This document shows positions 11,701-22,463 of a stretch of DNA of 64,000 nucleotides, piece by piece. The notes under the pieces were generated by a model that worked only from the letters and a program-made list of their open reading frames with translations, had not been told where the DNA came from and did no database searches. The first letter of the stretch is position 1; each line of letters starts with the position of its first letter. The position numbers were made by a program, and so were the translations under genes. Origin of the DNA: Lentinus brumalis. Its lineage: Eukaryota; Basidiomycota; Agaricomycetes; Polyporales; Polyporaceae. The stretch covers positions 2,666,001 through 2,730,000 of the forward strand of contig MARA01000002.1 of assembly GCA_001792895.1 (NCBI GenBank), written 5' to 3'.

Positions 11701-13714
11701 GTAGTCCTAGTCCGCCGCCACCTCCTCCGGAAGAGCCGCCTGCACCAAGGCGCTCTGGTCGTGAGCGGAAGACGAAGACTCGTCCAGGCAATGTCTACGG
11801 GGAGTCACGGCACCCAGTAGAACAATACAAAGAGATTGAAAAGCAGGGAGCATGGAAACGAATCGTTGGCGAGCCATCGAGTCGCTCTCGAGCTCAACCA
11901 CGTTCTCGGAAAGATCAGGTTCCCGGACCTAGTTCTGCTCCACAAGTTCCTGCTCAACGCGACGAACCTGCTCAATCCGCCTCGGATGAAGCGTCTAACC
12001 CGCAGCGTGCAGAATCTCCTGACTCAAATTCGTCTGACGAAGTCGACGAAGCGCTGCGTGGCTCGGATGCAGAGTCACTTCTGGCAAAACTATGCCGGGA
12101 AGGGGGAGTAGGACTCATCAACCACTTGCTCATGCAAGCAATACCACCGGTTGATGCTGATCATCCCGATACGTCCAACGTCAGAGACTGGACATTCCGT
12201 GACATAGCTCGCCTACCTAAGGCACAGCAAGAGGAATGGCGGACTGCGTGTCGTGAAGAGCTTGAGGCACTCGAGCGACGCAAAGTCTATGATCTGGTTG
12301 ACCGGCCCAAAGGGCGTAAGGTCATCAAGAACCGCTGGGTCTTCGACGTCAAACCTGACGATCGAAAGAAGGCCAGACTAGTTGCCAAGGGATACTCCCA
12401 GGTTGAAGGCATTGACTTCGACCAGATCTTCTCCCCCGTCGTCCGTTTCGAGACTGTACGCCTTATACTCGCACTCTCAGCACTTGAGAACTGGTACATC
12501 TCTGGACTTGACGTTCGAAATGCCTACCTCTATGGCAAACTCGACGAGGAGATCTACATGGAGCAGCCCGAAGGCTTCGTAGTCAAAGGCCAAGAGCACA
12601 AAGTACTCCGGCTACGTCGTGCTCTATACGGACTCAAGCAGGCAGGGTTAGCGTGGTGGCGCACCCTGAACGAGTCCATGGAGCTTCTAGGTTTAAACGC
12701 CTAAGCTCTGATGCCGGAATCTTCCTCTATCGGAGGAAAGACGGATCCTTTGTGATCGTCATCGTCTATGTTGACGATGCCCTCTTCTGTGGACCTGACA
12801 AGTCCCTTGTCGCTGAACTAAAGGCGAAGTTTATGGAGAAGTGGGAGTGTCGAGACCTTGGCGAAGTCAAGGATTTCTTGCGCATGCGTATTCTCAGGAA
12901 AGGCAGTCAGATCCGTATAGATCAATGCGCCTACCTTGAGAAGGTTCTGCTGCGCTGCGGCATGCAGAACGCAAAGTCTGCGCCGACTCCTCTCCCCACT
13001 GGCTATCAACCAGTCGCAAACACTGCACCGGTTGACCCAGCTCTCCGTAGCAGGTTCCAGACCATCATCGGGTCGCTTCTTTACATCATGTTGGGTACCC
13101 GACCTGACATTGCATATGCTGTTGTCAAACTGTCTCAGTTTGCTGCCAACCCATCTGAGGACCACTTGAGTAAGGCGCTCTACATCTGCCGCTACCTTGT
13201 GGGTACCAAGTCTTATTCGCTCGTCTACGACGGAGCTTCGGGTCTTGGCCTAACAGCTTGCACTGATTCCGACTGGGCTTCGGATCCAGCGACCCGACGG
13301 TCTCAGACAGGATATTTCCTGAAGTTGGCGAACGGGATTTTCAGTTGGACTTCTCGAGCACAAAAGACCATTGCGCTCTCGTCCACTGAAGCTGAGTACA
13401 TGGCACTCAGCGATTGCAGCCGTCAAGTAGTCTGGATTCGCAACCTTCTGGGTGAGATCGGCTACAGGCTCAATCCAATCCCTATCTGCGGGGACAACCA
13501 AGGCTCTATCTTCATCTCGTCCAACCCTGTGACAGAGAGCCGGTCGAAGCATATCGACATCCGCTATCATTACATTCGGGAAGTCGTCGACAACAAGCAA
13601 GTCGAGATCTTCTATGTCGATAGCGACAATAACCCTGCAGATATGTTCACCAAGAACCTGGGGCGAGTCAAGTTCTTGAAGTTCAGGGCTATGCTTGGTC
13701 TCGAGTTCCCCTAG
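8792..13714 (+). pseudogene. Retrotransposon gag-pol polyprotein with four apparent -1 frame breaks
   Basis: Gag starts MSSALTQLVPMLNG at 8792. Further on come the protease active site 'WLIDSGASMHF' (about 10220), the integrase zinc motif 'HRRLAHPS...CRGC' and core with 'HSDVKS' and 'PHTPQQNGRAER', the reverse transcriptase with 'DVRNAYLYGKLDEEIYMEQP' and 'YVDDALF', and RNase H with 'TDSDWASD' and 'SSTEAEYMAL', ending near 13714. The frame changes at G 8884-8886, G 9543-9545, G 11029-11034 and TTTAAA 12692-12697. In every case one extra base in the run restores the expected family sequence. A GC-AG intron (donor AG|GCAAGT near 10010, acceptor near 10160) may join Gag to protease, but one continuous reading is also possible. 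As written the polyprotein cannot be made; whether that is real or a consensus artefact is open. Confidence 0.85.
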
Positions 13715-13782
13715 AGCCAAGCAGACACCATCCGTTCACCGGATTTGCCATATACGCTTGCGCACACTACCGTGGTGCTTAG

Positions 13783-13792
13783 CGAGGGGGAG
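13783..13792 (+). other. Polypurine tract
   Basis: The purine-rich run GAGGGGGAG lies directly before the right LTR, the expected place for plus-strand priming. Confidence 0.75.
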
Positions 13793-14069
13793 TGTTGAAC
13801 TCGGATGAGTTCCGGGCCGACCGGTTCACGGATGACCGGTGGAGCCGTATTGATGCATGTGAATAAGTTATCACTTATCACTGATTGATATCAGTTACTT
13901 TCTTTAGTATTTGCTGGTATTACATAATCCGCCCTGTAAGTAGTATTTAAGGACAGCCCCTGCAGGGCCAATACACAAGTCGCATTCTGCCTCCTCTCGT
14001 GCCACTGCACTAGCGTTCACACAGGTGAGTTGCCGGGTGCGTACACTGCGTTAGGTGCCCCCTTCAACA
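13793..14069 (+). repeat. 3' long terminal repeat
   Basis: Second copy of the 277-bp LTR. It is followed at once by the target duplication AACGG and the resumed phosphotransferase frame. Confidence 0.95.
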
Positions 14070-14074
14070 AACGG
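14070..14074. repeat. Target-site duplication, right copy
   Basis: AACGG directly after the right LTR, the partner of 8168-8172. Confidence 0.9.
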
Positions 14075-14402
14075 TTGGGATCGTCCTGTCCTCACGCATG
14101 GCGATCTGTCCGACCGCAATATTCTCGTTGACCCCGACACACTCGCCATCACGGGTTTCATCGACTGGGAGACAGCGGGGCTCTTGCCTGCCTACTTCGA
14201 ATACGTCGCCGCACGGCTGTCCAGTGGACACCAACCCGAGTGGAGGGTCGAGCTGCTCGATGTGCTGAGGCTGGTTTTGCGTCGCGAGTGCGAGGGCGAT
14301 GCCGAGTGTGCAGCGGGGTATGGGCATGTTGGCTCCGACGTTGAAGCTGCAGGCCATGATGGAGATCCTGAAGGCAGTCTTGCAAATGCTCTCGGATCCT
14401 GA

Positions 14403-14790
14403 ACTTTCGATTTCGGGCTGCTACGATCCAGTACTTACGATCATCCGAGCTGGAGATGATGCTCTCAGAGGGTTTTGTTTGGCACCGCTTCGTATGAGAA
14501 CCAACCGAACCACATCATCAGTAGAACTCGAGTGCGACGACCTACGACGAATTCTGGGTACAACGTGTCTGTCGGAGTCGGTCGTCGGTACCAATGCCAT
14601 GAAGGACGCGGACCGGGACAACGCGTTCTGTCCCGAACCCACGTGATCGCGCTCCTGCGCGTTGCCGACTTGCAGCGATCCCAGATCTGCTCTTGATCCC
14701 AATTGCGACACGCGAACTGAACCTCCGTGCCAGCATTTCAGCTTCATCTGCCGCTCTCTGCTGGAGTCTATCAGACTGTAACTAGTCGCT
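14403..14790. other. Intergenic stretch, no gene seen
   Basis: 388 bp between the phosphotransferase remnant and the first MYND gene. No convincing coding segment, repeat or promoter box was recognised. Confidence 0.4.
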
Positions 14791-16922
14791 ATGAGCCTAC
14801 CTTATAGCGTTCAGGCACCCTCGGACTTCGTGGACAGGCATCCCGAACGCATCGATCAGTGGAAGAACCTCGTCAGGACTGACCCTCGTCGTGCTGTACG
14901 AGTCCTCACTCTATCAGGTGTCAACAGTGAGACGATCGAAGGGGACACGCCCGTGGATACCCAGTATGTCATCGCGCAACTCAGGATCGTGTCTAAGGAA
15001 GCGAAGGGCGATCACTGGAAGGCTCTGGTCAATGCCGGGGTCATCGGTGCGTTGTGAGTGTCCTCCGCACCCTGATCGCACCCTTGAGCATGTCACCCTA
15101 AACCGCATGCAATGACTGGTGTTTAGGTGCAAGTGTGCTCTGAACTTCCAGGCCGCTGTGATGCTCAAGGACGATACGGGAGTACCGAGAGCAGAGGTCG
15201 AGAATGTAGCGAAGCAAGTTCGTTCTAAGCCTTGTTCAAACAAGAGACGCGTCACTGAATAGCATCAATTTCTAAGATGTTCGCGTCTTATTTCCATCCT
15301 CTCGAGATTATCTGCAATGCGGTCGTCTCTGGTTCGCTGCCTCCGACTGCTACGGAGAAGAAAACCGTCGAAGAGATGAAGAAGTACTGGTCATCGATCA
15401 TGCAACGGGTGCGTGGCAAAGTGGGCACTGGGACCGGACAGTAGTAATTGAATGGATGTCCTTTCCAGGTCTGGTCCGAACCCGGCTATACCCTCGAACC
15501 CACTCCCAGAGAAGTGCGCGTCATTGAGCGCGTTGTCATTGCGCAGATTCTCGTGAGACTGAGCTTGTTCGACCCCTCTTTTTATGAGTACGTGAAGATG
15601 GCGATTCCTCTGAGATGTGCTGACTGGGTATCAGGATCATCCTCAAACCTTCAGACTTGACTCTGGCAGTACTCTTTCGCTACTGGATGCACTCGACGGC
15701 TGTAGCGGATTCCCGACTGAATCTAATGGTCTTGCTCCCACTCCTCGAACCACCTTACCCCCAACATCTCAAGGAGTACTTCGAGCAGCACCCGCCTCCA
15801 GACATGCACGCGCTTCTGCCGCGGATACTGCTTGGGGCCAGCAAGACCGCTGGGTCTGAAAAGAAGAAACGTACCCCCGGTCAAGCCGCAGACGCCATAC
15901 TATCCGCTACTGCGTCACATCTAGAGAAGCTCGGGCTAGAAGAGGTGACATACGAGTACAACTTCTTCCATGCGCTTTTGAATCACTCGGAGAAGGAGAA
16001 TCGTGCGTTTGTTCGCGCAGCTTTCAAGTCGTCGTCGCTGTGGGCGGCAAACGCACAGGTAATGCGTCGCTCTGCTGCGGCGAAGAGCCAGCTCGGAGAT
16101 GGGGTGTACATGGGGGCACTCATGACATACTCGACGGTCATCCATGTGGTGGACCAGGATGGGAAGGAGTTCATAGACGCGCTGGTCTCCAGTTGGATGT
16201 CGACCGGATTGTTTGACGCGGTGGAGGATACCGTCGACGTTCTCATGAAGGCACCCCGGGGTCCGAGTAGGTTCTATACACCGTCTCGAGTGTGGTGCGG
16301 CCGTTACTGACATGCCAATCCAGTGCTTTTGACTAGCATAATTGCCGCCCTCGACCGATGGATCCCTCAACTGAGCGCGAAAACGCGCAGGCTCATGCGC
16401 TCCCAATTCCCTCGCCCGCGGCTCATAAAAAGCCTCTTGGCCCCTGGATTTATTAGGGGCGAGGAGGACCGCGAGAGGTTGGACAACGACTATGCCGACT
16501 TGGTCGCCAGGGGCATGGGATCGTCCCGCAGAACTCGATGTGGACGCAAGGCGCATGGCAGATGCTTGAACAGGTCTCGTCCAAAGTTGAGGAACCAGGA
16601 GACTGCGCGCGGCGCGGATGCGAGAAGAAGGTGGACGCCGAAGGACGGCCGGAGCAGGCGTGCCACATGTGCAAGATCACCAAATACTGCTCGATCGGCT
16701 GCCTCGAGAAGTGCGCGAGTCTCTGCTGTTTATTCCGATCTTGTGACTGACCTGTTGACCCTGATGTGCAGAGATATGGCCGAGCATGGGCACATATGCG
16801 GGTGGGTCCATTTCCTCGAAGACATCCGGAAACAGAACGCGACGAAGGAAGAATCTGCCCCCGCGAGCGAAGGCGAGGTGTCTCGCCAGCTTGGGGGATT
16901 GACGCTGAGCGACCTGGATTGA
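14791..16922 (+). CDS. MYND-finger protein A (lineage-specific family)
   Basis: Seven exons: 14791-15053, 15127-15217, 15277-15408, 15469-15587, 15635-16266, 16324-16710 and 16772-16922. The protein has a long helical N-terminal region with the family block 'RVWSEPGYTLEPTPREVR', then 'LTLAVLFRYWMHST', and a C-terminal MYND zinc finger with the Cys pairs 'CARRGCEKK', 'CHMCK', 'YCSIGCLEK' and closing 'EHGHIC'. MYND fingers bind proline-rich peptides, but the role of this mushroom-specific family is unknown. The frame shifts by -1 at the G-run 16510-16513; one more G restores 'GIVPQNSMWTQGAWQ' leading into the finger. The donor of exon 2 (GTTCGT) and its acceptor are the weakest junction. It lies head-to-tail with a second paralogue and a relic, evidence of local duplication. 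Confidence 0.8.
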
Positions 16923-17148
16923 GCTCCAGATGGTTCGAAGCGCTGCAGGCGCAGACCTCAGCGAACGCATGTAATCTCGTATCGACAATCACGACAACTT
17001 GCATGATTCCCAGACGTCCCAGGAGCCTGGCTGCCAGGGTGTCCGTCAGCACCAATACGACACCTTCCGCAACCGTTGTTCTGGTACAGATTGTAGTGGG
17101 CCACATGTCGCATCGAAGCTGTTGCAACATGGGGCGACGAGCTGGCTT
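16923..17148. other. Short spacer between MYND gene A and a MYND relic
   Basis: No coding similarity recognised. It may carry the 3' UTR of MYND gene A. Confidence 0.3.
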
Positions 17149-17250
17149 GTGCGTGCGACGTGGCTGCACGAAGTCGACCGCGGATAAGGGAGTCGATTGT
17201 CCAGGATGCAAGGCTACGCGTTACTGTTCTCAGAAATGCCTCAAGCGGTG
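17149..17250 (+). pseudogene. Relic of a third MYND-finger gene
   Basis: About 100 bp encode most of a MYND finger, 'CVRRGCTKSTADKG', 'CPGCKATRYCSQKCLKR', and end at a GTGCGT-type donor exactly where gene B splices. The DNA resembles gene B at 19596-19690 (for example the shared stretch GTGGCTGCACGAAG). The rest of the gene, including the final His/Cys ligands, is absent. I read this as a truncated duplicate, not a functional exon. Confidence 0.7.
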
Positions 17251-17670
17251 CGTTTTTTTGGATTTTGTGCTTGCTTGGTTCAGCTTGACTGATGGGCCCT
17301 TTCAGTGAGTCATTGGTCTCATCGTTGCTCTCTTGTTGCCGGACTGTACGACGATTCTTTCGGCGTATGCATATGAGAGTTTGGACTTATGGAGAGCGCT
17401 CGTGACGATTGAACTGCAGCTGTGTGGAATACCTAGAGAATATTGCATTCAAAACGGTCGGCCATCCTCTAACAGGCATAGACCATCACAATCGCAGATG
17501 TACCTTTGAGGCGACTCCATACTCCTCACAAGCCATTATGGTCACAAGGCCGAAATCGTCACAAAGGTTCGTGGGCGGAAGCACTCTTCCAAGCAGTCCA
17601 TTGTCTTTGTCTTCTTACAGCTCGAGCACCAGGGTACCGGCTTTATGGCGATTCCCTGCAACCTGCACTG
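17251..17670. other. Upstream region of MYND gene B
   Basis: No gene recognised between the relic and the TATA box of MYND gene B. Confidence 0.35.
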
Positions 17671-17678
17671 TATATAAG
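17671..17678 (+). promoter_or_regulatory. TATA box of MYND gene B
   Basis: TATATAAG lies 52 bp before the ATG at 17730, the expected distance for a short leader. Confidence 0.6.
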
Positions 17679-17729
17679 GCGGCCCCTCGGTTCTCGCATA
17701 GCCATATCCACCCCCTATGCACAACTGCC

Positions 17730-19907
17730 ATGCAGCAATCACGGATCTCTACCTTGCATCAACTTGATGGGATCCTCAAACGCCACATGGAGCAGGAACT
17801 CGCGTCATGGCGAGCCCGGCTGCGGTCGGATCCCGAGTATGTCGTGAACATGCTCAACGGAGGGCCTTCCAGCTCCAGCTCTGCGTCCCCGGAGAGACGC
17901 CTTCAGTACCCCGTGATCCTCTCTGCGCTCATGCAAGCTGCCATCAAGCCGGACAGCGATACATGGAAGGGATTGGTTGATACCGGGGTTATCAGTGCAC
18001 TGTGAGTACTTATCGGCGACATGTTGAGTCGCGCACGACGCGCAGGCGTTGACGCATTGTAGCTGCAATTGGGCCGCGACCGCAGAATTTGGTAATTTGG
18101 GGCAGGGGGCAGGCGCGGAGACATTGACCGCAGAGGAGGCAGAGCTCTGGAAGAAGGTGAGTCCATGTGGGCGAAGACCAACTTGAAGCTAGCAACTGAC
18201 TGTTTTGGTAGCATCCTGCGCCGTACACGCCTATATTCCAAACTATGCTTTACGCTTTGACGCAGGACCCCGTTCCTGGGGGCGCGATACAGCGTCGAAC
18301 GGTGCGCGACATAAGCAATAACTGGATGCGAATGATGCAACGGGTACGTCACGATTATACGACTACAGCCTATGGACGTTTCGCGCTGATGGGCGATGAC
18401 GACGTGTCACACATGCATGGCTCGTATGCAGGTCTGGCAGGAGCCCTTTGGCATCCTTGAAGCGGAGCCCCGGGAGCAACGCATCGAGGGGCGCTGGCAT
18501 ATCGTCGAACTCGTCAAGACCATGTTGTCCCTCGACTCTGAGTTTTATGGGTGTGTCGCTCTCCGGCTTCCTACCACACCGTTGATTTGACAGGCGACAG
18601 GGTACTACTGGATCCCGAAGATCGTACACTCGCTGTACTTTTCCGCAACTGGATACATACGACTGCTGACGCGGACACCGCCAACACCGCTGTCCTTCTT
18701 ACTCAGCTGCTCCAGGAATCCGAGGAGACAAAGCCCCGTCCCTGGCGGGCCTACGCTGCCCGCCATTCTGTCCCCTCTTCCCGGGAGCTCTTCTCTCGCG
18801 CAGTAGTTGGAGCGAATAAAGCCTCGTTCACGTCTGATTCGGCGGGCCGGCCGGTGATCAACGTCGATCCAGCTCAGGCCCTCAACACGATCCTCATCGC
18901 ATTGGCCAAGCACTTGTCGACGCTCGATGCTGGCGTCGTCATGATCGATGTGAATTTTTTTGTGACGACGATCATTCCCCACTGCCAGGAGGACCGGCAA
19001 GTCTTCACTCGGTCGTTACTCAACTCGAAGAAGCTCTGGGCTGCATCGGTACAGGCAATCCGCCGTGCTAACGGAACCTCAATGGCGAACGCTGTAGAGT
19101 GGGTCTTGAGGATGTACAGCAACGTGATTGACGTTCTGCGTGATGCGGACGAGCAGGATGTAGCTACCACAATCATCGAGAAAATCCTCGCCCACGACTT
19201 CTTCAACGCAGCGGAGGGATCTTGTCCCTTCCTCAAAGGAAACGCCGCAGGTCTGTCTTGTGCTTTCATATCTGAAGCATGCCGGCTAACGCTGGCTACT
19301 AGGGCTGTTTGGTCAGTTCATGGCGGACATTGGTGAGTGCGCACCGAATATGAGCGCGAAGGCCAGCGCCCTGGTGCGGTCACAACTTCCACGGCAGAAG
19401 CTCTTGCATCACTTCATGTGTGCTTGCGCGCCCCGGAACACGACCGAGATAGCGGAGGACTTCCAGATTATTGCGCAACATGGGCCTTTGACGAGCAATC
19501 TGGTGGCAACAGAAGCGGACGGTCGATACTACGCTCACCAAGCGTGGGTGAGGCTCATACAGCTCGAGAGCGTAGTTGGGGACACTGGCGGGTGTAGGCG
19601 GCGTGGCTGCACGAAGCCAGCAGCAGACAGCGCAGTGGTGTGCCCGGGATGCAAGACTTTGCGCTACTGTTGTTGCAAATGCCTCAAGCGGTATGTTTCC
19701 TCTGGTGGTTTCTTCTTACCTTGTGCGGCTGACGTCGCGGCATGCAGAGACAAGGCAGAGCACCAGCTTCTTTGCAAGTGGACGCCTTTGCTGGAGAGAA
19801 TCCGGGAAGAGGACCGCGCACAGCTGACGGGCGACGCGACGGCTCAGGCAAGTGTCGCTGGGATCTGCAGTATAGTAGATGGCACGCTCGTGATGGACGA
19901 GTTGTAA
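17730..19907 (+). CDS. MYND-finger protein B (paralogue of protein A)
   Basis: Seven exons in phase: 17730-18001, 18063-18156, 18212-18343, 18432-18550, 18601-19250, 19303-19690 and 19748-19907. Intron positions match gene A one for one, proving common descent. Shared blocks are 'TWKGLVDTGVISAL', 'RVWQEPFGILEAEPREQR', 'RTLAVLFRNWIHTT' and the C-terminal MYND finger 'CRRRGCTKPAADSAVVCPGC', 'YCCCKCLKR', 'EHQLLC'. The protein is about 600 residues with no signal peptide or membrane span. Unlike gene A it has no frame break. Function is unknown. ATG 17730 was chosen because it follows a TATA box and opens the conserved first exon. Confidence 0.85.
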
Positions 19908-21233
19908 TGAGCGGCCCTCCGTGGACCATCCCAATGTGGCAAGCGCATTGCCATAAGTGGCGCTGCTTTGACGGGTGTCGGCGCTCCGTTCTCAGATCGA
20001 CGATCGTCTCGCTGTCCGCGCGCATCTCTCAGTCGCTCGATGATTACAGACGCAATGGACAGGCCTCTCGCTCCGAGTCCCCGATAGGATCTTCACACCG
20101 TGCACGCCTGTGTCCACCGCCGCCACCTAGATTCCCTCTCTCAAGCATGACTGAGAAAAGCACCGAAGCTCAGGAATGCAAAATCTGGTACGACAGCACA
20201 GCACAACTCTGGCAGCTGTATGACTAGTCTCCGAGCTTGCCGAGTCAAGATGCATCATACTGACCGTGCTCTACCACTTAGGCCCCTCACGTGTGTATAG
20301 CTTAACTTTGTACCACTGCAGACCGCCATCTTTGATTGGGCGGATCCATTGAAAACAAATTGCGAATCCATCAGCCGTTCCAGGTTGACGTGAATTCTTA
20401 ACCTCCCTTGGCCAGCGGCAGCGCCATATCCGGGCCTGCCTCCCGGGCAGCCATAACAGCTTGATACGGTTCAGAAGTGAGTACATACGTCTTGCAGTGC
20501 TTCCCACGAGCTCCGACTTCCGACGGATCTGCACTGACGATCACTTCCACGACGAAGGATCCTATTCCGAATTGTACACTGCATGTTATACAATCGCACC
20601 TCCGCTGCGAGGTGCAGCGCTGGAATCCAGGGCCAGGAACTGGTCAGCGGTCCCAGTGGCGCACAGAACGCTATGTAAGTGCTTCCCCGATGCGAGGCTC
20701 TCGTCCAAACGCTCTGGCGGACTTCCCTTGTGTCTAGATGACGCTGAGTCGCCGACGTACGCGAGCTGCCAAGCAATGCATACCAAGACAACGAGTCTGG
20801 AGGTAACTATGTCCGCACACTCAGTCATATGAAAGCAACGTGCGCAACTTGAAGTAAGCCCAATACTTAGCTCACATGGTCTCTGACCATGCCTTGGTTG
20901 TTTAGGAGCATATAGTATGGTTCACACTTTGACTGGTTGCCGCCAACGCGGTCAGAAGCAGAATTGACCGCTTATGTCCTTGGCCGGGTCTACGACGATC
21001 CGACATACAGACAGGTCGGAGTAAATCTTTGCAACGCGAGCGCGCAGCGCTCGTCCTGACTTGTCCAGATATGAGCCGTTGTGGTCCTCTGTGGTCCACC
21101 TGATGCTTCGGGCGCTGACTGCTATACAGTTTTTGTTGTCGCCGACACCGGTGGGCTCTCAACGAACCAGTAAGGCGATGAAAATGTGTCCTTGCGTTAT
21201 GAAATGCACCACCAGCGGCGGGCATTGCAGAGG
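19908..21233. other. Long intergenic stretch, no supported gene
   Basis: About 1.3 kb. Short open frames exist on both strands, but none shows a family motif, a consistent splice pattern or a signal peptide. The last 300 bp probably contain the promoter of the small secreted protein gene. Confidence 0.4.
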
Positions 21234-21241
21234 TATATAAG
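21234..21241 (+). promoter_or_regulatory. TATA box of the small secreted protein gene
   Basis: TATATAAG lies about 100 bp before the ATG at 21338, consistent with a leader of about 70 bases. Confidence 0.55.
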
Positions 21242-21337
21242 CCATGGTGCAGACGATTTACTCTCCAGGCCAAAGACGAACGGTCCACAGCACACCAGCA
21301 GTCATACCTCTCACATAGCTCTCGCACCCATCCCACA

Positions 21338-21817
21338 ATGTTCTTCACCTTCACCACCCTCGCCATCGCTCTCGCCGGTGCTGTCCAAGCGACTCCCGTC
21401 GCCGCGGGCACCACCCTCACCCCCACCGTCGACGCCGTGAGCGCTGCGAACGGGATCCCCGTCGTCGACCTCATCCTCGGCAGTGTCTCCGCGCACGCCA
21501 ACAGCACCGGAGTCGGAAAGGGTGGCCCGCACGCAGACTCCTCCCTCGCCGTCTACCCCGCAACCATCTTCCTCTGCAAGGAGAGCGGTTGCGGCAGCTG
21601 CACGGGCTACGACCTGAGCATCCAGCCGCACCAGACGTGCCTCGTCCCGGGCTTCAACTTCATGTCCGTGACTATCAACCAGCCGAGCAACCAGGGCCTG
21701 CCCTTCGGGGTCTACACGGGGCCGATCGGCTGCTCGACGTTCGCCCAGGTCCCTCAGGTGAACACCTGCTACAACGCTAACAACTACATCGGGTGGGACT
21801 TCAAGCTCACCCCGTGA
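21338..21817 (+). CDS. Small secreted cysteine-containing protein
   Basis: Single exon, 159 residues. Residues 1-18 form a signal peptide (MFFTFTTLAIALAGAVQA). The mature part has six cysteines, four in 'CKESGCGSCTGYDLS...HQTC' and two in 'IGCSTFAQVPQVNTCYN', likely making three disulphides. One N-glycosylation sequon (NST) is present, and the C-terminus is 'NNYIGWDFKLTP'. Size, signal peptide and cysteine content fit the many small secreted proteins of agaricomycetes, some of which are effectors or wall proteins. It is not a hydrophobin: the CC doublets and eight-Cys pattern are absent. It sits alone among accessory genes and behind a strong TATA box, which suggests inducible, high expression. 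Function is unknown. Confidence 0.8.
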   Translation: MFFTFTTLAIALAGAVQATPVAAGTTLTPTVDAVSAANGIPVVDLILGSVSAHANSTGVGKGGPHADSSLAVYPATIFLCKESGCGSCTGYDLSIQPHQTCLVPGFNFMSVTINQPSNQGLPFGVYTGPIGCSTFAQVPQVNTCYNANNYIGWDFKLTP

Positions 21818-22284
21818 GCTGGTGATCTGCGAAACGCAGCCGTACGTCCCTTCGCTTCAGACCCGCGTACTGCGGCTGATACATCGTACAGGTTGTACGA
21901 TATGATACGGAGAATTCCTATTGCGATCTGTGCAGATTTATCTTGGATAACGGTCTTTGTTTGTGGTCTCGTATATAACTTGAAGGTGGCGCAGAAAATC
22001 TATGTATACTCACATGTATCGGTTTTATCTGGCAGATTTAGTGTTTGTAAAGGTCCGCGCGAGGCGCATAAGATGACTTATCATTGAGTATGGCGACACG
22101 TCTCTGCATCTTGCCAGCTCCTAAGCCTGTTGGTCATCACCACGGTTGTCAGCCGGGATGCAAGAAAGGATACCAGGAAGACCTATCCTGGCGAGAGTTT
22201 GACCTTTTTTTCTAGCACGCTAGACTTGCTCTTAGCTCCATAGGAATGTCATTTGCATGGAAGTGAGCTGTCCAACTTGAAGCT
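21818..22284. other. AT-richer intergenic stretch
   Basis: About 470 bp downstream of the secreted protein gene with lower GC than its surroundings. No gene seen. It ends at an inverted-repeat element. Confidence 0.4.
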
Positions 22285-22287
22285 TAA

Positions 22288-22463
22288 GGCCCCGTTTGGC
22301 AGCCGGGTTAAGAGTACTTAGGTTAAGAGATGGATTACCCGCCAAATCCTTCTCGTGATGGGAGTGGGGTCGGTTTGGAGTACGGGCGGCTAGGATCATT
22401 TGGCGGGCAAATCGAGCTTGTCCATCTCTTAACCTACTCTTAACCCGGCTGCCAAACGGGGCC
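22288..22463. mobile_element. MITE-like element with long terminal inverted repeats
   Basis: 176 bp. The ends are inverted repeats of over 40 bases with small differences: GGCCCCGTTTGGCAGCCGGG at the left and its complement at the right. It is flanked by a TAA direct repeat (22285-22287 and 22464-22466). There is no coding capacity. Short length, long inverted repeats and a 3-bp TAA target duplication are the hallmarks of PIF/Harbinger-type (Tourist-like) miniature elements. The whole element could also fold into one long hairpin RNA if transcribed. Confidence 0.8.

Larger units (their letters stand above)
8173..14069 (+). mobile_element. Ty1/copia LTR retrotransposon, about 5.9 kb, recently inserted
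   Basis: The element is bounded by two 277-bp LTRs that I read as identical, each starting TGTTGAAC and ending TTCAACA (inverted TGTTGAA/TTCAACA). It is flanked by the direct repeat AACGG (8168-8172 and 14070-14074). A primer-binding site follows the left LTR directly and a purine tract precedes the right LTR. The internal order is gag, protease, integrase, reverse transcriptase, RNase H, which defines Ty1/copia (Pseudoviridae) and excludes Ty3/gypsy. Identical LTRs mean a very recent insertion. The coding region nevertheless has four apparent -1 frame breaks, each at a short homopolymer run. Confidence 0.95.
7580..14402 (+). pseudogene. Aminoglycoside-phosphotransferase-like (APH/choline kinase fold) gene split by a retrotransposon
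   Basis: The 5' part (7580-8172) and the 3' part (14075-14402) are one frame when the retrotransposon and one copy of its 5-bp target duplication are removed. The 5' part has the N-lobe pattern of fungal APH-like kinases (beta strands around 'TVLKIGVEDGEDI', then 'RQPGIPLVEIWQLL'). The 3' part holds the catalytic HxDxxxxN motif 'HGDLSDRNILVD' and the Mg-binding 'GFIDWETAG'. The frame also contains an in-frame TAG at 7910-7912, in a place where a glutamine codon would fit ('LLSEL*REAVKSEL'), so the gene was probably inactive independently of the insertion. Substrates of these fungal APH-fold proteins are unknown. The end at 14402 is simply the first stop and is not confirmed. Confidence 0.8.

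Noticed and set aside
8173..14069. Programmed -1 frameshifting between gag and pol as the cause of the breaks
   Set aside because: There are four breaks, two of them inside integrase and reverse transcriptase domains, which programmed shifting cannot explain.
17149..17250. An extra exon of MYND gene A or B
   Set aside because: Both genes already have a complete finger, and this fragment is not in phase with either.
20902..21507. A 201-codon minus-strand frame over the small secreted protein
   Set aside because: No motif, antisense to a gene with a clear signal peptide and TATA box.
21338..21817. Hydrophobin
   Set aside because: The eight-cysteine pattern with two CC pairs is absent; only six cysteines are present.
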